A DNA stretch of 7,989 nucleotides from an uncultured Spirochaetia bacterium (GTDB lineage: Bacteria > Spirochaetota > UBA4802 > JAGODF01): contig CALCJG010000153.1 in the NCBI GenBank assembly GCA_937967705.1, positions 1 through 7,989 on the forward strand, in the 5' to 3' direction. A model generated the notes under the pieces. The model saw only the letters and a list, made by a program, of their open reading frames with translations, was not told the origin of the DNA and did not search any database. The position numbers and the translations under genes are program-made. Each line of letters begins with the position of its first letter. The first letter of the stretch is position 1. Positions 6,708 through 7,989 of this stretch are shown here, piece by piece.

Positions 6708-7682
6708 ATGCTGTCATTCGAACCGTTAACAGAGTCCGTGGAGATGGCCTGGTCCGACAAACCCGTTCCCTGGAAATGCAACGGGCTGATCGTCCGGGGG
6801 GAAGGGGGTGTCGTGCTCATCGACTGCAATTTTACCGATGAGGAGATTGGCCAGCTTATGGAGAGGACCGGAGAGTCGATTAGCGGCTATTTCGTCACCC
6901 ACATGCATATCGACCATGTGAACAATCTCCATCTCTGGGAGGCAAGGGGTGTTCCCATCCATTGCCCCCGGCCGGAGGATGATTTTCTGCGGGATTTCCG
7001 CAACCTCCTGCGGGCTTCGGGGTCCACGGCCTTCGGCATGGATGAGAGCATGCGGGCTTTTACCGGGAAGGTGCAGGGATTTCGGGAGATATCCGTTGTG
7101 CGGGGTTTCGATCCCGGGGAGGTTTTCCGTATCGGAAACATCACCCTGAAAACCCTACCCCTGCCGGGGCATTCCCCCGGACATACGGGCTATATCGTGG
7201 GGGCGGGAACGGAGCGGGAGATCCTCTTCGCCTCGGATCTGGGACTGGATGATTTCGGGGCCTGGTACGGTTTCGACTACTGCGATCTGGCTGCCTACCG
7301 TCAATCCGTGGCTGCCGCGCGGGATCTCTACGCCGAGGGGGATTATATACTGGCGGCCAGTCACAGCGGGCCTTTCATTGAGAGGCAGGAGGTCTCCCTC
7401 TTCGACGGCATCACCGGGAAGATGGAAACGGTGGGGGAAGGCCTGATGAGCGCGGTGCGGGAGAGGGGCCCGGTTGCCCTGCGGGACCTGGTGCTGACCG
7501 GTCTCTACTACAGCCCGGCCTCCCTGGAAAAGATGAATCCCTTTATTCGGGGGCTCTACGGATTCTGGGAATATCATACCCTGAACAATCACGTTCGAGA
7601 GTTCGTACAACGGGGAGACATACGGCAGCTAAGTGACGGGACCCTGGAGGCCGTTACTTTGCGGGAGCCGGTTTCGGCATGA
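6708..7682 (+). CDS. Metallo-beta-lactamase-fold hydrolase
   Basis: A 324-residue metal-dependent hydrolase, probably cytosolic (no signal peptide). All metal-binding motifs are present: THMHIDH (64-70; His65, His67, Asp69, His70), PGHSPGHT (153-160; His155), SD (Asp177) and SH (His219). The C-terminal part (about 255-324), with WEYHTLNNHVREFVQRGDI and then QLSDGTLEAV, looks like the winged-helix-like tail of glyoxalase II/LACTB2-type members. This suggests a thioester, lactone, phosphodiester or similar substrate; it does not suggest antibiotic resistance as such. ATG 6708 is preferred because GAGGAGGAA sits at ideal spacing upstream. The TTG at 6654 would place the operator inside the coding region. 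It is controlled with tetR through twin operators, so the substrate or a relative may be the regulator's ligand. Confidence 0.9.
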   Translation: MLSFEPLTESVEMAWSDKPVPWKCNGLIVRGEGGVVLIDCNFTDEEIGQLMERTGESISGYFVTHMHIDHVNNLHLWEARGVPIHCPRPEDDFLRDFRNLLRASGSTAFGMDESMRAFTGKVQGFREISVVRGFDPGEVFRIGNITLKTLPLPGHSPGHTGYIVGAGTEREILFASDLGLDDFGAWYGFDYCDLAAYRQSVAAARDLYAEGDYILAASHSGPFIERQEVSLFDGITGKMETVGEGLMSAVRERGPVALRDLVLTGLYYSPASLEKMNPFIRGLYGFWEYHTLNNHVREFVQRGDIRQLSDGTLEAVTLREPVSA

Positions 7683-7687
7683 GGCGG

Positions 7688-7776
7688 GGCCTTCTGCCGA
7701 TAAGCCTGATGTCAGGAGTTCCGCACCATGCCGGTCAAAAAAAATTCCTGAACCGGCATGGGGATACCGGAAGGCC
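7688..7776. repeat. Nested inverted repeats between convergent genes
   Basis: An inner perfect 10-bp inverted repeat, CCATGCCGGT (7726-7735) and ACCGGCATGG (7752-7761), encloses a 16-base loop that starts CAAAAAAAA. An outer pair, GGCCTTCTG (7688-7696) and CCGGAAGGCC (7767-7776), can pair over nine bases with one G-U. A small CCTGA/TCAGG dyad (7705-7716) lies between them. The position after the hydrolase stop and before a convergent gene fits a transcription-ending or mRNA-stabilising structure. There is no T-run after the stem on either strand, so it is not a standard intrinsic terminator. A dispersed palindromic repeat is an alternative. Confidence 0.55.
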
Positions 7777-7799
7777 ATGAAAACGCATCTGCGGTCTGG

Positions 7800-7989
7800 T
7801 TATTCCTCCATCCACTTCATCACGTCCTTTAAGAGCTTGTCCGGCATGGAGATGGCCACCATGTGCCCTGCGTCCCTGTAGTAAGGGAAGGGGACATTCA
7901 CACTGTCCGGGGTTTTTACCTCTTTGAGCGAGGAGGGCTTGTAGGATAGGGTGATCGTCTCATCCTGCACTCTGACGTCCCGGACGATG
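7800..7989 (-). CDS. C-terminal fragment, possible alpha/beta hydrolase (5' end missing)
   Basis: The last 62 codons plus a TAA stop (7802-7800) of a gene entering from the right edge. The visible peptide begins IVRDVRVQDETITLSYKP and ends DAGHMVAISMPDKLLKDVMK then WMEE. The GHM followed by a hydrophobic helix near the C-terminus resembles the catalytic-histidine loop and last helix of alpha/beta hydrolases, where His belongs to the Ser-Asp-His triad. The nucleophile elbow is outside the window, so this is tentative. It is convergent with the metallo-hydrolase, with 117 bases between the two stops. Codon use and composition match the neighbours, and the plus-strand frame over it has no support. 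Confidence 0.5.
   Translation of the reverse strand, partial: IVRDVRVQDETITLSYKPSSLKEVKTPDSVNVPFPYYRDAGHMVAISMPDKLLKDVMKWMEE

Noticed and set aside
7726..7761. Intrinsic terminator for the metallo-hydrolase
   Set aside because: The stem is strong, but no T-tract follows it on either strand; the A8 run is inside the loop. Kept only as an inverted repeat.

Overview
The window (about 60% G+C, dense bacterial gene layout) reads as a chromosomal segment from a Gram-negative-type bacterium. The lineage cannot be fixed from the sequence. A eukaryote-like IMP dehydrogenase, a secreted protein built from YwqK/MORN-like repeats and a ferredoxin with a Cys-rich N-terminal half together recall Spirochaetota or Desulfobacterota (Deltaproteobacteria-like anaerobes). 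That is inference from remembered family resemblance, not from a search.

Layout. (1) 1-1031, minus strand: the first 343 residues of guaB (IMP dehydrogenase), running off the left edge. (2) 1032-1486: a 455-base divergent intergenic region with AT-rich stretches and short dyads but no recognisable RNA or riboswitch. (3) 1487-6000, plus strand: a tight run of four genes. These are an IspD/TarI-type cytidylyltransferase, a polytopic GT39/ArnT-like membrane glycosyltransferase, a two-cluster [4Fe-4S] ferredoxin-like protein with nine extra cysteines in two motifs, and an exported repeat protein of unknown function. The first three are joined by ATGA stop/start overlaps and the fourth follows after 19 bases, so they are probably co-transcribed. 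(4) 6008-7682, plus strand: a TetR-family regulator and a metallo-beta-lactamase-fold hydrolase. Each is preceded by a near-identical 16-bp palindrome (TATACCGATCGGTATA, and the same with one change) placed identically over a TATATT -10 box. This is a clear self-contained regulatory module in which the TetR protein probably represses itself and the hydrolase. (5) 7683-7799: a short gap with two nested inverted repeats. (6) 7800-7989, minus strand: the last 62 codons of a convergent gene, possibly an alpha/beta hydrolase.

How the genes may work together. The cytidylyltransferase, polyprenyl-phosphate-sugar-type glycosyltransferase and exported protein suggest isoprenoid or cell-envelope glycan work, with the ferredoxin-like protein as an unexplained redox partner. 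The TetR/hydrolase pair looks like an inducible response to a small hydrolysable molecule, perhaps an ester, thioester or lactone; its ligand cannot be read from the sequence. The best-supported non-obvious observation is the paired TetR operators. The most open-ended one is the uncharacterised ferredoxin inside an apparent envelope operon.
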